DNA of 64,000 bases from Pleomorphomonas carboxyditropha (GCF_002770725.1 NZ_NQVN01000019.1:1-64000); one strand, 5' to 3'. Shown: positions 17,075 to 26,362, counted from the first letter of the stretch. A program made the numbers and translations. The notes: generated from the letters alone by a model not told the origin.

Positions 17075-17716
17075 TCAACCGCGCGCCGCGCCACTCTCGG
17101 CATAGTTCGCCGCCTTCAGCGTCAGCGCCACGTGGGCGGCGGCGACGGACGACAGCTCCTCCCGGCGCGTTCCGGCCCGCGCCCTGAGCGCCAGCGAGTG
17201 CTGCAGCGCCGCCAGCATCGCCGCGATACCGCCGACATCCGCATCCGCCGCGATCTCGCCGGCTTCGGCGGCGATCGCCATCCGCTGCCGGAACAGGCTG
17301 TCGGTCTTGCCGACGGCGGCGGAAAGCTCGGCGCCGATCTCGGGGTCGGCGGCCGCCTCGCCGGAGATGACGCTGAGGATCGGGCAGCCGAGCGGCTGGC
17401 CGTCCTTCGACACGTAGGCGCCGACGATCTCCTCGAAATAATCCTCCAGCCCCTTTTGCAGCGACGGCTCCTCGAACAGCGCATGCCGCCGCCGCTCGGC
17501 CGATTGCTCGGAATATTGCCGGACGGCCTTGCGGTAGATCTCCAGCTTGTTGCCGAAGGCGGCGTAGAGGCTCGGCCGCGCCATTTGGGTGGCGTCCGAC
17601 AGATGGTCGAGCGAGGTGGCGGTGTAGCCGCGCCGCCGGAATTCGCCGAGCGCCGCCGCCAGCGCCTGTTCCGGGTCGTATTCCCGGGGCCGGCCGCGGG
17701 AGGGTTTAGCTTTCAT
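17075..17716 (-). CDS. TetR/AcrR-family transcriptional regulator, 213 aa
   Basis: The N-terminal HTH reads ALAAALGEFRRRGYTATSLD followed by HLSDATQMARPSLYAAFGNK, with the conserved SLYxxFGNK after the recognition helix. The C-terminal ligand domain contains GQPLGCPILSVISGEAAADP, typical of the TetR_C group with this GC(P/L) segment. It is divergent from gap with only 85 bp between starts, so it probably represses itself and may influence gap; alternatively it acts on the palindrome at 16948-16967. The ligand is unknown. Confidence 0.88.
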   Translation of the reverse strand: MKAKPSRGRPREYDPEQALAAALGEFRRRGYTATSLDHLSDATQMARPSLYAAFGNKLEIYRKAVRQYSEQSAERRRHALFEEPSLQKGLEDYFEEIVGAYVSKDGQPLGCPILSVISGEAAADPEIGAELSAAVGKTDSLFRQRMAIAAEAGEIAADADVGGIAAMLAALQHSLALRARAGTRREELSSVAAAHVALTLKAANYAESGAARG

Positions 17717-17741
17717 TTTGTACCGATTCGCAAGAAATTAA

Positions 17742-17770
17742 TTGCTCCGCCATTTTATGCGACCTAGTAT
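17742..17770 (+). promoter_or_regulatory. Promoter of gap
   Basis: TTGCTC (17742-17747), a 17-bp spacer and TAGTAT (17765-17770). The start point would be near 17777, leaving a leader of about 25 bases with GGAG before the ATG at 17802. Confidence 0.55.
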
Positions 17771-17801
17771 GAAAATGTGAGAGGAAAAATGGAGTTCTGA
17801 A

Positions 17802-18809
17802 ATGGCTGACAAGATCCGCATCGGCATCAATGGCTTCGGCCGCATCGGCCGCATGGTTTTTCGCGCCGCGCGGGCGCGCGACGACCTCGAGGTGGTGGCG
17901 GTGAACGACCTGCTGCCCATCGACCATCTGGCCTATCTCCTGAAATACGACAGCGTGCACGGCGCCTTTGCCGGCGAGGTGGCGGCGGAGGCCGGCGCCT
18001 TGCGCGTCGATGGCCGCGCGGTCGCCGCCTTCGAGGAAAAGGACCCGGCCGCCATCCGCTGGGGCGACGTCGGCGTCGATCTGGTGATCGAGTCGACCGG
18101 GCGCTTTCTCACCACCGAAACGGCCGAGGGCCACGTCAGGGCCGGCGCCCGGAAGGTGGTGCTGTCGTCGCCGCCGAACGACGACACGCCGGTGTTCGTC
18201 ATGGGCGTCAACGCGACCGCCTATGCCGGGCAGGCTATCGTCTCCAACGCCTCGTGCACCACCAACTGCGTGGCGCCGCTCGCCAAGCTGATCAACGATG
18301 TCTTCGGCCTCGAGGAGGCGCTGATGCTGACGGTGCACGCGGCGACGTCCAGCCAGAACACCGTCGACGGCGTGGCGCGCAAGGACTGGCGCTTCGGGCG
18401 CGGCGTCTTCAACAACATCATTCCGGCCACCACCGGCGCGGCGCGCATGGTCGGCCGGGTCATTCCCGAGCTGAACGGCCGGATCAACGGCATGGCGGTG
18501 CGCGTGCCGGTGGCCGACGTGTCGATGGCCGACCTCACCTGCCGGCTCAGGACCAAGGCGTCCTACGCCGAGATCTCCGAGGCGATCCGCGACGCGGCGG
18601 CCGGCGCCTATCGCGGCATCCTGCAATATTGCGACGAACCGGTGGTCTCCACCGACCTCCAGGGCAATCCGCACAGCTCGATCTTCGACGTCAAGGCCGG
18701 CATGCAGACCGCCGACGGCCTGACCAAGCTGATCGCCTGGTACGACAACGAATGGGGCTACGCCAGCCGGTGTCTGGATCTGGCCAAGCACGTGATGCGT
18801 CGAGGATAA
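17802..18809 (+). CDS. gap: Type I glyceraldehyde-3-phosphate dehydrogenase, 335 aa
   Basis: Oxidises glyceraldehyde 3-phosphate to 1,3-bisphosphoglycerate in glycolysis. The Rossmann start IRIGINGFGRIGR, the NAD-type acidic residue in VVAVNDL (Asp36), the active-site SNASCTTNC with Cys152 and the base His179 in LTVHAATS are all visible. KDWRFGRGVFNNIIPATTGA resembles the GapA/eukaryotic branch rather than the usual alphaproteobacterial gap of the cbb or pgk operons. It is not next to pgk, so it could be a second isozyme. Confidence 0.93.
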   Translation: MADKIRIGINGFGRIGRMVFRAARARDDLEVVAVNDLLPIDHLAYLLKYDSVHGAFAGEVAAEAGALRVDGRAVAAFEEKDPAAIRWGDVGVDLVIESTGRFLTTETAEGHVRAGARKVVLSSPPNDDTPVFVMGVNATAYAGQAIVSNASCTTNCVAPLAKLINDVFGLEEALMLTVHAATSSQNTVDGVARKDWRFGRGVFNNIIPATTGAARMVGRVIPELNGRINGMAVRVPVADVSMADLTCRLRTKASYAEISEAIRDAAAGAYRGILQYCDEPVVSTDLQGNPHSSIFDVKAGMQTADGLTKLIAWYDNEWGYASRCLDLAKHVMRRG

Positions 18810-18825
18810 TCGCGCAGAGACGGCT

Positions 18826-18846
18826 CCCGGCGGAACTCCCGCCGGG
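18826..18846. terminator. Hairpin between convergent gap and the IMPase gene
   Basis: A perfect 7-bp stem CCCGGCG (18826-18832) with CGCCGGG (18840-18846) lies between two converging genes. There is no T tract on either side, so intrinsic termination is only a possibility. Confidence 0.3.
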
Positions 18847-18857
18847 CAACGGCCGCG

Positions 18858-19658
18858 CTATTCCCCCGTCAACGCCCGAAACGCCCCGGCCACCTGCGGC
18901 GCGGCGGCGAACACCGGCCCCTTGCCGGAGAGGCCCGGCCCGGCGAGAAAATCGTCCGCCACCCCGCCGGCTTCCTCGACCAGCAGCAGGCCGGCGAGGC
19001 AGTCCCAGGACGACAGCCGGGGCTCGTAGAAGCCGAGATAGTGACCGGCGGCGACATGGGCGAGCGACAGCGCCGCCGATCCGTTGCGCATGAAGACGCC
19101 GCCGGCATTGAGCAGCCCTTCGACGATCCGCCCCATCTGTGCCCCCTGCGCCACCGTGCTGGCGCCGAGGGCGAACAGGCCGCCGTTGATCGGCGTCGTC
19201 CGGTCGACCGACAGGCGCCGGCCGTCGCACCAGGCGCCGCCGCCGGCGATCGCCTGATAGAGCCGGCCGGACATCGGATCGAGGATGAGGCCGATGAGCG
19301 TGCGGCCGTCGCCGACCAGCGCGATCACCACGCACCAGCTGGCAAGGCCGTGCAGGAAGCAGGCGGTGCCGTCGATCGGATCGACCACCCAAGTATAGCC
19401 CGAAGTCTCTCCCTCGCCGCCGCGTTCCTCGCCGAAGAGGCCGTCGAGCGGGAAGGCGGCCCGGATCTCGGCGCGGATCAGGTCCTCCACGTCGCGATCG
19501 GCGATGCTCACCACGTCCTGCCGGCTCGACTTGGTCTCGACGGAGAGACTGTCGTAGCGGTCGAAATAGCCTTTGGCCCAGTCGCCGGCGAGGCCGATGA
19601 TCCGGCGCGCGGCGGCAAGTCGCCCGGCGACGCCGGGCGTGGTTTCGGCGGTCTGCAT
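18858..19658 (-). CDS. Inositol-monophosphatase-family phosphatase, 266 aa
   Basis: A magnesium-dependent sugar-phosphate/inositol-phosphate phosphatase. Metal ligands are visible in GEE (76-78), DPIDGT (93-98) and the late SSWDCLAGLLLVEEAGG (the W-D motif). Length matches IMPase/SuhB. It is the last gene of the leftward ABC operon, starting 4 bp after the LacI stop with its ribosome-binding site inside that gene. Together with the glycerophosphodiesterase it could dephosphorylate the alcohol phosphate released from an imported phosphodiester, for instance inositol phosphate. That specificity is inference. Confidence 0.9.
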   Translation of the reverse strand: MQTAETTPGVAGRLAAARRIIGLAGDWAKGYFDRYDSLSVETKSSRQDVVSIADRDVEDLIRAEIRAAFPLDGLFGEERGGEGETSGYTWVVDPIDGTACFLHGLASWCVVIALVGDGRTLIGLILDPMSGRLYQAIAGGGAWCDGRRLSVDRTTPINGGLFALGASTVAQGAQMGRIVEGLLNAGGVFMRNGSAALSLAHVAAGHYLGFYEPRLSSWDCLAGLLLVEEAGGVADDFLAGPGLSGKGPVFAAAPQVAGAFRALTGE

Positions 19659-19662
19659 CTCG

Positions 19663-20712
19663 TCATTTTCCTCGGGAAGACGGCGCCGCGCCGGTCGAGC
19701 CGCGACGCACCAGCGTCACGTCGACAATTTTGGCGGCGGGCATGGATGGGGATGGCCGATCCGGCGCGTCGATCTGGCCGATCAGGCAGTCGACGGCCGA
19801 GCGGGCGACCTCGACGGGGTCCTGCCGGATGGTGGTCAAGTCGTAGCTGAGCCAGCCGGCCTCGGCGATGTCGTCACAGCCGATCACCTTGAGGTCCTCG
19901 GGAACGCGCAGCCCGGCGCGGCGGCGCAGATGGTCGAGAAAGCCCAGCGCCAGATAGTCGTTGCCGCAGTGAACGCCGTCGACGGTCACCCCGGCGGCGA
20001 GGAAGGCCTCGGCGGCCGCCACGCCGCCGGCATAGTTCTGGACCGGGCCGCGGAAGTCGCCGACGATGTCGAGGCCCAGCCGCCGGGCGTGGCGCAGGAA
20101 GCTGTCGCGCCGCCGGCCGATCGAATAGGACTGCCGCTCCTGGCCGGCCAGCGCGATCCGCCGGCAGCCGGCTGCATAGAGTTCTTCGGCCATCAGCCGC
20201 CCGGCCTTGTCCATGTCCATCGACACGTTGGCCACCGTCGGCCCCACCTCGGGCTTGTTGATCAGCGTCAGCGGCACGCCATAGGCGGCGCAGGCCTCGG
20301 CGATCTCGCCGGGCGAGGCATCGCCGGTGACGATGGCGCCGCAGACGTTGTAGTGAACCATCATGTCGATGAGATGCCGCGTGTCGCCGCCGGTCGCCGT
20401 CGGCAGGACGAACGGGCGATAGTGCTCCTCGATCAGCCGCCGGGCGATCTGGTCCATCATCGCCGCCCGAAACGGATTGTCGAGGTCGGAGACGACGAGG
20501 CCGATCAAGTTGGTGCGCTGCCGCGACAGGCTGCGGGCCAGGAAATTGACGCGGTAGCCGAGGCTGCGCGCCGCCGCCACCACCTTCTCGCGGGTGGCCG
20601 GCGCCACGCTCGCCCCTTCGGTGAACGTGCGCGACACGGCCGAGCGCGACACCCCGGCGAGCAGGGCGACGTCGTCGGCCGTCGGCACGCGATGCTGTCT
20701 GTCCTGCTTCAC
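19663..20712 (-). CDS. LacI-family transcriptional regulator, 349 aa
   Basis: The HTH is [20 protein letters not shown] with the hinge [13 protein letters not shown], then the sensor domain ([65 protein letters not shown]). The GTG start at 20712 overlaps the diesterase stop (GTGA), so the gene is co-translated inside the operon it presumably controls. The 16-bp palindrome at 26119-26134 upstream of the binding-protein gene is the likely operator. Confidence 0.92.
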   Translation of the reverse strand: MKQDRQHRVPTADDVALLAGVSRSAVSRTFTEGASVAPATREKVVAAARSLGYRVNFLARSLSRQRTNLIGLVVSDLDNPFRAAMMDQIARRLIEEHYRPFVLPTATGGDTRHLIDMMVHYNVCGAIVTGDASPGEIAEACAAYGVPLTLINKPEVGPTVANVSMDMDKAGRLMAEELYAAGCRRIALAGQERQSYSIGRRRDSFLRHARRLGLDIVGDFRGPVQNYAGGVAAAEAFLAAGVTVDGVHCGNDYLALGFLDHLRRRAGLRVPEDLKVIGCDDIAEAGWLSYDLTTIRQDPVEVARSAVDCLIGQIDAPDRPSPSMPAAKIVDVTLVRRGSTGAAPSSRGK

Positions 20713-21443
20713 ATGGGTCTCCCGGCGTCGGCCACCAGCTCGGGAGTGTTGGAGCATATGCCGAGCACCGGCAAGCGGATGAGGTCGTCGAGCACCGTCT
20801 TGCGCTCCTCGTGCCACAGCACGACGCCGAGCTTGCGACGCCGCGCTTCGGCAAGAAGATCGTCGGTGACGAGATCCTGCGGCCGCTCGCCGCCGCGCTC
20901 CCAGCAGAGATGGATAATGTCGGCGCCCGACCGTTCGGAGAGAGCGAAGGGATCGGCGCCGAGCGGCACCAGCACGGCGAGCGGATAGGGACAGCCAGCG
21001 GCGGCGAGCCGCGCCACCTCGTCGACCTTGAAGCTGCCGAGACCGGCGCGGCGGAAGCCCTTTTCGGAGAGGAGGCGGCTGGCGACCGGGCCGGAACCAT
21101 CCGCCTTCAGCTCGACATAGAGCGCCTGGTCGAGGGCGGCGGCGAGGTCGATCACCTCGGCAAGGCTCGGCAGGGCGGGTGCACGGGCGCGCAATTCGGC
21201 AAAGGCGAGATCGGCGATCTCCCCCTCGGCGCCGAACATGCGCGCGAGCCCGGCATCGTGGGAGATCACCGCAACGGCGTCGGCGGTGAGCTGCACGTCG
21301 ATCTCCCACATGTCGGCGCCGAGCTCGGCGGCGAGCCGGAAGGCGGCAAGCGTGTTCTCGGGCGCGTGGGCGCTGGCGCCGCGATGGGCAATGGCGAGCG
21401 GCCGATGGTCGGCACGGTGGGGCCAGGGAATGGAATTGCGCAT
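20709..21443 (-). CDS. Glycerophosphodiester phosphodiesterase, 244 aa
   Basis: A cytoplasmic GDPD-family enzyme (UgpQ-like) that hydrolyses glycerophosphodiesters to glycerol 3-phosphate and an alcohol. Family residues are in [20 protein letters not shown] (catalytic His and the E of PENT) and [18 protein letters not shown]. There is no signal peptide. It starts 10 bp after the ABC ATPase stop and overlaps lacI by four bases. Its presence in an ABC operon points to an imported glycerophosphodiester. Confidence 0.92.
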   Translation of the reverse strand: MRNSIPWPHRADHRPLAIAHRGASAHAPENTLAAFRLAAELGADMWEIDVQLTADAVAVISHDAGLARMFGAEGEIADLAFAELRARAPALPSLAEVIDLAAALDQALYVELKADGSGPVASRLLSEKGFRRAGLGSFKVDEVARLAAAGCPYPLAVLVPLGADPFALSERSGADIIHLCWERGGERPQDLVTDDLLAEARRRKLGVVLWHEERKTVLDDLIRLPVLGICSNTPELVADAGRPM

Positions 21444-21453
21444 GATGATCGCC

Positions 21454-22509
21454 TCAAACCGCGTTGCCGTGCCGGTCGAACACCAGCAGCCTGTCGCTGT
21501 CGACCGCCCAGTCGACCCGATCGCCGACACGGGCATCGTCGCCGGCCGGCTGGATCGAGCGCAGGATGGCCCCGCCTTCCAGCTCGATGTCGAACAGCGT
21601 CTCGCGCCCTTGCGGCTCGACGAACACCACCTGACCGGAAACGCGGGCGCCGCCGGATGTGCCGACATGCTCGGGCCGGATGCCCAGGCTGATCGGCCGG
21701 CCGGCTTCGAGATGGCGGAGCCGGCCCGGCAGCGGCAGGCTGACGCCGCGGCTGGCGAAACCGCCATCGCCCGTTACCTCGCCGTCGAGGAAGACGATGG
21801 GCGGATTGCCGAGGAAGCCGGCGACGAAGCGGCTCGCCGGCTGGCGATACATCTCCGAGGGCGTCGCCACCTGCCGGATGGCGCCCTGGTCCATGATGGC
21901 GATGCGGTCGCACATCGACATCGCCTCCACCTGGTCGTGGGTGACCAGGATCGAGGTGATGCCGGTCTCCATCTGGATGCGGCGGATCTCCGAGCGCATC
22001 TCGAGGCGCAGCCGGGCGTCGAGATTGGCGAGCGGCTCGTCGAGCAGCAGCACGTCCGGCTGGCGGACCAGCGCCCGGGCCAGCGCCACGCGCTGCTGCT
22101 GGCCACCCGACAGCTGCGACGGGCGGCGCGCCAAGAGGTCGCCGATATGGGCCAGCTCGGCGATGGCGCGCACCTTGCGGTCGATGTCCGCCTTGCCCTC
22201 CCGGCGGATGGTCAGCGGGAAGGCGATGTTGTCGAACACCGTCATGTGCGGATAGAGGGCGTAGTTCTGGAACACCACGCCGACGTTGCGCTTCTGGCTC
22301 GGCAGGTGGCTGACGTCGCGTTTCCCGAACAGGATGGCGCCGCCGTCGACGCGGTGGATGCCGGCGACGGCGAACAGCGTCGTCGACTTGCCGCAGCCGG
22401 ACGGGCCGAGCAGCGCCAGCATCTCGCCGTCCTCGACCACGAGGTTCATGTCCTTGATGACCGTGGTGCGGTCGAAGGTCTTGGTGAAGTCGCAGATGGT
22501 GAGCCGCAT
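21454..22509 (-). CDS. Sugar/glycerophosphodiester ABC transporter ATP-binding protein, 351 aa
   Basis: A UgpC/MalK-type ATPase: Walker [11 protein letters not shown]-loop [14 protein letters not shown], signature LSGGQQQR, Walker [14 protein letters not shown], switch [11 protein letters not shown], and a C-terminal TOBE domain ([10 protein letters not shown]). The ATG overlaps the permease stop by one base (TGATG). It would energise the permease pair encoded at 22509-24654. Confidence 0.93.
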   Translation of the reverse strand: MRLTICDFTKTFDRTTVIKDMNLVVEDGEMLALLGPSGCGKSTTLFAVAGIHRVDGGAILFGKRDVSHLPSQKRNVGVVFQNYALYPHMTVFDNIAFPLTIRREGKADIDRKVRAIAELAHIGDLLARRPSQLSGGQQQRVALARALVRQPDVLLLDEPLANLDARLRLEMRSEIRRIQMETGITSILVTHDQVEAMSMCDRIAIMDQGAIRQVATPSEMYRQPASRFVAGFLGNPPIVFLDGEVTGDGGFASRGVSLPLPGRLRHLEAGRPISLGIRPEHVGTSGGARVSGQVVFVEPQGRETLFDIELEGGAILRSIQPAGDDARVGDRVDWAVDSDRLLVFDRHGNAV

Positions 22510-23333
22510 CAGCCTTTGGTGCCTCCGCCGAAGATGTTGGTCAGCCGCTCGCGGAAGATGGCGTAGAGCGCCAGGATCGGCAGCATGTAGAACAGCCCGA
22601 CCGACTTGAAGAGGTTGAAGTTGTAGGTGGTGGAATCCGGGTCGGAGACCGCGTTGAGATAGGTCGACAGCACCTGGAAATCGCTGGACGGCGCCAGGAT
22701 GCGCGGCAGCATGTATTCGCCCCAGGCGTCGATGGCGGCGAACAGCGCCAGCGCGAACAGGCCGGGCTTCACCTGCGGCAGCACCAGGCGCCGCCAGACG
22801 GTGAAGCGGCTGGCGCCGTCCTGCACGCCGGCCATCTCGATCTCCCAGGGCACCGTGTCGTAGAAACCCTTCATGATCCAGATGCCGAAGGGCAGCATCA
22901 GCGCCGCCTTCACCAGGATGACGCCGGTCAGCGTGTTGTAGAGACCGACGAACTGCAGCACCAGGAACACGCCGATGATCAGCGTCACCAGCGGAAAGGC
23001 GTGCATCACCAGCACCCCGGCCAGCAGGAAGCGGCGGAACGGCACGTTGAGGCGCGACAGCGCATAGCCGCCGGTCGAGGAGACGACGAGGACGATGGCC
23101 ACGATGCTGGCGGTGAACAGCAGCGTCGTGACCGTCGGCCGCCAGACGTCGCCGGTCACCCTGGGATCGACCAGGAAACGCCAATGGGCCAGCGTCAGGG
23201 CATTGGGAATGGCCGAGCCGGGCGGCGCGTTGGTCACCGTGTCGACCAGCAGGAACAGGTACATGATGGCGATCGGCGCGCTGGCCAGCGCAAGCAGCAG
23301 CGCCAGCGGCCACAGGGAGAGGGTCCGTCTCAC
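22509..23333 (-). CDS. ABC transporter permease (MalG type), 274 aa
   Basis: A six-helix permease beginning MRRTLSLWPLALLLALAS. The ATPase-docking EAA loop is IEMAGVQDGASRFTVWRRLV. WGEYMLPRILAPSSDFQVLS and the final helix are typical of CUT1 MalG proteins. It lies 10 bp downstream of the partner permease gene. Confidence 0.92.
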   Translation of the reverse strand: MRRTLSLWPLALLLALASAPIAIMYLFLLVDTVTNAPPGSAIPNALTLAHWRFLVDPRVTGDVWRPTVTTLLFTASIVAIVLVVSSTGGYALSRLNVPFRRFLLAGVLVMHAFPLVTLIIGVFLVLQFVGLYNTLTGVILVKAALMLPFGIWIMKGFYDTVPWEIEMAGVQDGASRFTVWRRLVLPQVKPGLFALALFAAIDAWGEYMLPRILAPSSDFQVLSTYLNAVSDPDSTTYNFNLFKSVGLFYMLPILALYAIFRERLTNIFGGGTKG

Positions 23334-23343
23334 GCCGTCCTCC

Positions 23344-24654
23344 TCAGAATTCGATCTTCGGCCGGCCGACGAGGTCGTCGAAGCGGAACAGCCGCAGGTA
23401 GATCACCGACAGCGTCACCCCGACGACGACCAGCATGACGGCCATGGCCGCGCCGAGCCCGTATTGCAGGTCGCCGGTGTAGTTGTTGAGCGCCGTGTTG
23501 AAGGACTCCAGCGCCCAGACCGAGGTCGTCCGGCCCGGCCCGCCGTTGGTGGTCAGCCAGATCTCCTGGTAGGAGGACAAGAGCGACAGCGTCTGGTAGC
23601 TGACGACGAACAGGATCGGCCAGCGCAGCTGCGGCAGGACGATGTAGCGCACCTGCTGCCAGCGGCTGGCGCCGTCCACCTCGCTCGCCCACAACTGCTG
23701 GATGGGGATGGCCTTCAGCGCGCTGGAGAACAGGATCATCGAGAAGGAGGCGCCGATGAAGCCGTTGACCAGGATGACGATGGTCCAGGCGGTCGGCACC
23801 GAGCCCTTCATGTAGTTGAAGGCCGGCAGGCCCAGCGCTTCGGCCGCCGTGTAGACGAAGCCGCCCTCCCAGGTGAACCACTTCCACATCACGGCATAGA
23901 GCACCACCGGCGTCAGGCGCGGCAGCAGCCACAGCACGCTGAACACGCCGGCGGTGGCCGGCGGCAGGTAGAAGGTGCCGATGGCCAGGAACAGGCCGAC
24001 GAAGACGGTGAACGACAGCGTTGCCGCGACGTAGAACACCGTGTTGACGATCAGCCGCAGCGTGTCGGGGCTCGACAGCAGGCGGGCGAAATTGCCCGTC
24101 GTCCACTGCCAGCCGGTGTAGCTCGCCGCGACGATGCGGTCCACCGTCGCCTCGGGCGCGTCCGGCAGAACGCCGACAACCGCCTGCCGCGCCGCCGCGG
24201 CGTCGGCAAAGCGCGTGTTGAGGATCGACGCGCCGAACAGGTCGGCGGCGACCTTGAGATCGCGGATGGCGCGCGGCCGGTGCGGCAGGCCCTTGAGCTC
24301 GCGCTCGAAGGCGCGCCCGTCGGTGAACCGGCGGCCCACCAGCCGCTCCTCGATGTCGGCGACGAAGGCCGGATCGACGCCGGCCGCCCGCGCCCGGGCC
24401 AGCGCCTCGGGAGTGACCTCGAACACCGTCTCGGCGAGCCTGTCGAGCGCCGCCGGCTCGACGCCGTCGTCCCGGAGGCCGGTCAGCAGGTTGCCGGTGA
24501 TGACATGGGCGCCGCCGCTGACGCCGGTCGAAATGCTCATGTTGGTGAAGGCGATGATGCCGGTCAGCGCCACCGGCATCAGGAACAGGCCGGCGAGCAC
24601 CAGGAGCGCCGGGCTCAGGAATCCGAGGCCGAGGAGGTAACGTTGGAAGGGCAT
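23344..24654 (-). CDS. ABC transporter permease (MalF type) with a large inserted loop, 436 aa
   Basis: The first membrane helix (PALLVLAGLFLMPVALTGII) is followed by about 135 extra residues (45-178) before the usual GWQWTTGNFARLLSS and the remaining helices. The insert is charged and predicted helical (RLAETVFEVTPEALARARAA, FVADIEERLVGRRF, LKGLPHRPRAIRDL). The core keeps the EAA loop (SEVDGASRWQQVRYIVLP) and GGPGRTTSVWALESF. Known MalF proteins carry a periplasmic P2 loop elsewhere, between later helices. The insert may contact the binding protein. ATG 24654 has GGAG before it. Confidence 0.88.
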   Translation of the reverse strand: MPFQRYLLGLGFLSPALLVLAGLFLMPVALTGIIAFTNMSISTGVSGGAHVITGNLLTGLRDDGVEPAALDRLAETVFEVTPEALARARAAGVDPAFVADIEERLVGRRFTDGRAFERELKGLPHRPRAIRDLKVAADLFGASILNTRFADAAAARQAVVGVLPDAPEATVDRIVAASYTGWQWTTGNFARLLSSPDTLRLIVNTVFYVAATLSFTVFVGLFLAIGTFYLPPATAGVFSVLWLLPRLTPVVLYAVMWKWFTWEGGFVYTAAEALGLPAFNYMKGSVPTAWTIVILVNGFIGASFSMILFSSALKAIPIQQLWASEVDGASRWQQVRYIVLPQLRWPILFVVSYQTLSLLSSYQEIWLTTNGGPGRTTSVWALESFNTALNNYTGDLQYGLGAAMAVMLVVVGVTLSVIYLRLFRFDDLVGRPKIEF

Positions 24655-24711
24655 GGATATCTCCGGGCCAACCGGCACGCCGGGCGGGGAGCCCCCACCC
24701 GGCCGCCGCGA

Positions 24712-26067
24712 TCAGCGGATGATGATGGCGTCGCCGAGCGAGGTCTTCACCTCGGTCTCGACCGCCTTGACGGCGTCGGCGACCGACGACGTCTTGGTCC
24801 ACGATGCTTCGAGGCCCTTGAACATGGCCTTCCAGACGACGCCGAAATTCGGGTCGTTGGGGATCGGTTTGGCGTGCGGCAGCAGGCCCTCGGTGGCCGT
24901 GGCGGTCCAGCGGTCGTTGGCGTAGAAGGGAATGGCCGCCTCGGCCTCGCCGATGGCGAGATGGCCCGACTTCACCGCATGCAGCGCGTTGATGCGCGGC
25001 TCGGAGGCGATGGTGATCAGCTCGGCCGACAGCGCCGCGTCCTCGTCGCTGCCCGCCTTCGACAACAGGTAGACCAAGGGGTGGGTCAGCGTGTTGGCGT
25101 GGCCCTCGGCATTGCCGGCCGGAATGAGGCTGTACTGCATCTGGCCGAAGAAGTCCTTGAGGCCCCACTTGGTCTCCCATTCGGCCTTCTGCCAGGTGCC
25201 GGCGTGCCAGGCGCCGACCTGATCGCCGGCCACCGCCTGGTGCCAGCTGTCCCAGGTGCTGCCGAGATGGGTGGCCGGCACCACGCCCTTGTCGACCGCG
25301 TCGACGAAGAACTGGTACATGCCGGTCAGCGCCGCCGTGTCGAGCAGCAGCTTGCCGCTCTCCTCGTCGACCATCTCGCCGCCGAAGCTGGTGTAGAACT
25401 GCCAGTAATCGGTGCCGTTGACCGGGCGCGGCAGGAAGCCCTTGCCCTTTTCGACGAAGCCGCCGTCCTGCATCTTCTTGACGTCGTCGAGCATGGAATA
25501 GAGCGTGTACTCGCCGCTCTCCACCTTGGCCGGCAGCGCCTCGATGTCGGCGTCCGAATAGCCGATCTGGCGCAGATGCGTCTTGGAAAAGAAGAAGGGG
25601 CGGGCCTCGGCGTCCTGCGGAATGCCCCAGATCTTGCCGTCGAAGCTCGAGACGGCGATCAGGTTCGGGTAGATCTGGTTGAGCGGCCAGGCGTCGAAAT
25701 CGACATAGTCCTCGATCGGGCGCAACAGGCCCGACTTCGACCAGCTGCCGATGTCCTCGTGGCCCGAGACGATGATGTTGGGGGCGGTGTTCGATTCGCC
25801 GGCCAGCGTCACCGCCTGCTTGAAGTCGTCCCAGCCGCTCCAGGCCTGGCCCTCGACGGTGATCTTGATGTCCTCGCCCCGGATGGCGGCTTCCTGCTGA
25901 TAGAGGTCGGCGGCCATCTTGATGGCGTCGATGCGATAGTTGGCGGTCGGCCCGGTGCCACCGGACCAGACCTTGACGGTGACGTCCCGGGCCAGCGCTG
26001 CGGCGGCCGTCGACGCCAGGATGGCGCTCGCCACGGCGAGCGTGACGGAAATCTTGCGATACGACAT
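24712..26067 (-). CDS. ABC transporter substrate-binding protein, 451 aa
   Basis: An extracellular solute-binding protein with a signal peptide (ISVTLAVASAILASTAAAAL, cleavage near ALA-RD at residue 27). The mature protein starts VTVKVWSGGTGPTANYRIDA and contains IKITVEGQAWSGWDDFKQ, GKIWGIPQDAEARPFFFSKT and AGTWQKAEWETKWGLKDF. It is larger than the average family member. First gene of the operon, behind the palindrome at 26119-26134. The ligand is unknown; the diesterase and IMPase genes suggest a glycerophosphodiester or sugar alcohol phosphate. Confidence 0.9.
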   Translation of the reverse strand: MSYRKISVTLAVASAILASTAAAALARDVTVKVWSGGTGPTANYRIDAIKMAADLYQQEAAIRGEDIKITVEGQAWSGWDDFKQAVTLAGESNTAPNIIVSGHEDIGSWSKSGLLRPIEDYVDFDAWPLNQIYPNLIAVSSFDGKIWGIPQDAEARPFFFSKTHLRQIGYSDADIEALPAKVESGEYTLYSMLDDVKKMQDGGFVEKGKGFLPRPVNGTDYWQFYTSFGGEMVDEESGKLLLDTAALTGMYQFFVDAVDKGVVPATHLGSTWDSWHQAVAGDQVGAWHAGTWQKAEWETKWGLKDFFGQMQYSLIPAGNAEGHANTLTHPLVYLLSKAGSDEDAALSAELITIASEPRINALHAVKSGHLAIGEAEAAIPFYANDRWTATATEGLLPHAKPIPNDPNFGVVWKAMFKGLEASWTKTSSVADAVKAVETEVKTSLGDAIIIR

Positions 26068-26118
26068 GGTTGGCTCTCGTTGTGGTTCGACAAGAAGACG
26101 CCGATGGATCATCGGCCG

Positions 26119-26134
26119 TTGCACGCGCGTGCAA
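26119..26134. promoter_or_regulatory. LacI-type operator of the diesterase ABC operon
   Basis: TTGCACGCGCGTGCAA is a perfect 16-bp palindrome with a central CG, the pattern of LacI-family operators, 52 bp upstream of the binding-protein ATG. The LacI protein encoded in the same operon (19663-20712) is the probable ligand. Confidence 0.7.
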
Positions 26135-26195
26135 TCGTGATAGCCGATGAATATGTCAGGGGCATTACGCCGGATCCCCCGCCTTGCCGCTCTAT

Positions 26196-26307
26196 CCGCC
26201 AGAGGTCCCGCGCCTTCGCGCAGGGAGACACCATATGAATGGGATATGTTATTGTTTTATATATAGCTCTGGCATTCTACGCGAAGGCGTAGAATCTCGG
26301 GCAGAAT
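26196..26307. repeat. Palindromic repeat family A, inverted pair
   Basis: A reverse unit at 26196-26230 (hairpin with CGCCTTCGCG) and a forward unit at 26270-26307 (hairpin CTACGCGAAGGCGTAG, then AATCTCGGGCAGAAT) flank an AT-rich core ending TTTTATATATAG. The stem sequence differs from other copies but stays paired. Confidence 0.75.
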
Positions 26308-26362
26308 GGGGCGCAACGCCGATATCGGGCTCCCATAACGGAGCGCTCCTAGGGCCTGAGCC

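Noticed and set aside
23095-26238. A 1047-codon rightward open frame across the diesterase ABC genes, and a similar 710-codon frame over 1838-3970
   Set aside because: Both lie antisense to well-recognised transporter and glycosidase genes and have the His/Asp/Arg/Gly-rich composition expected from antisense reading of GC-rich codons; no family features.
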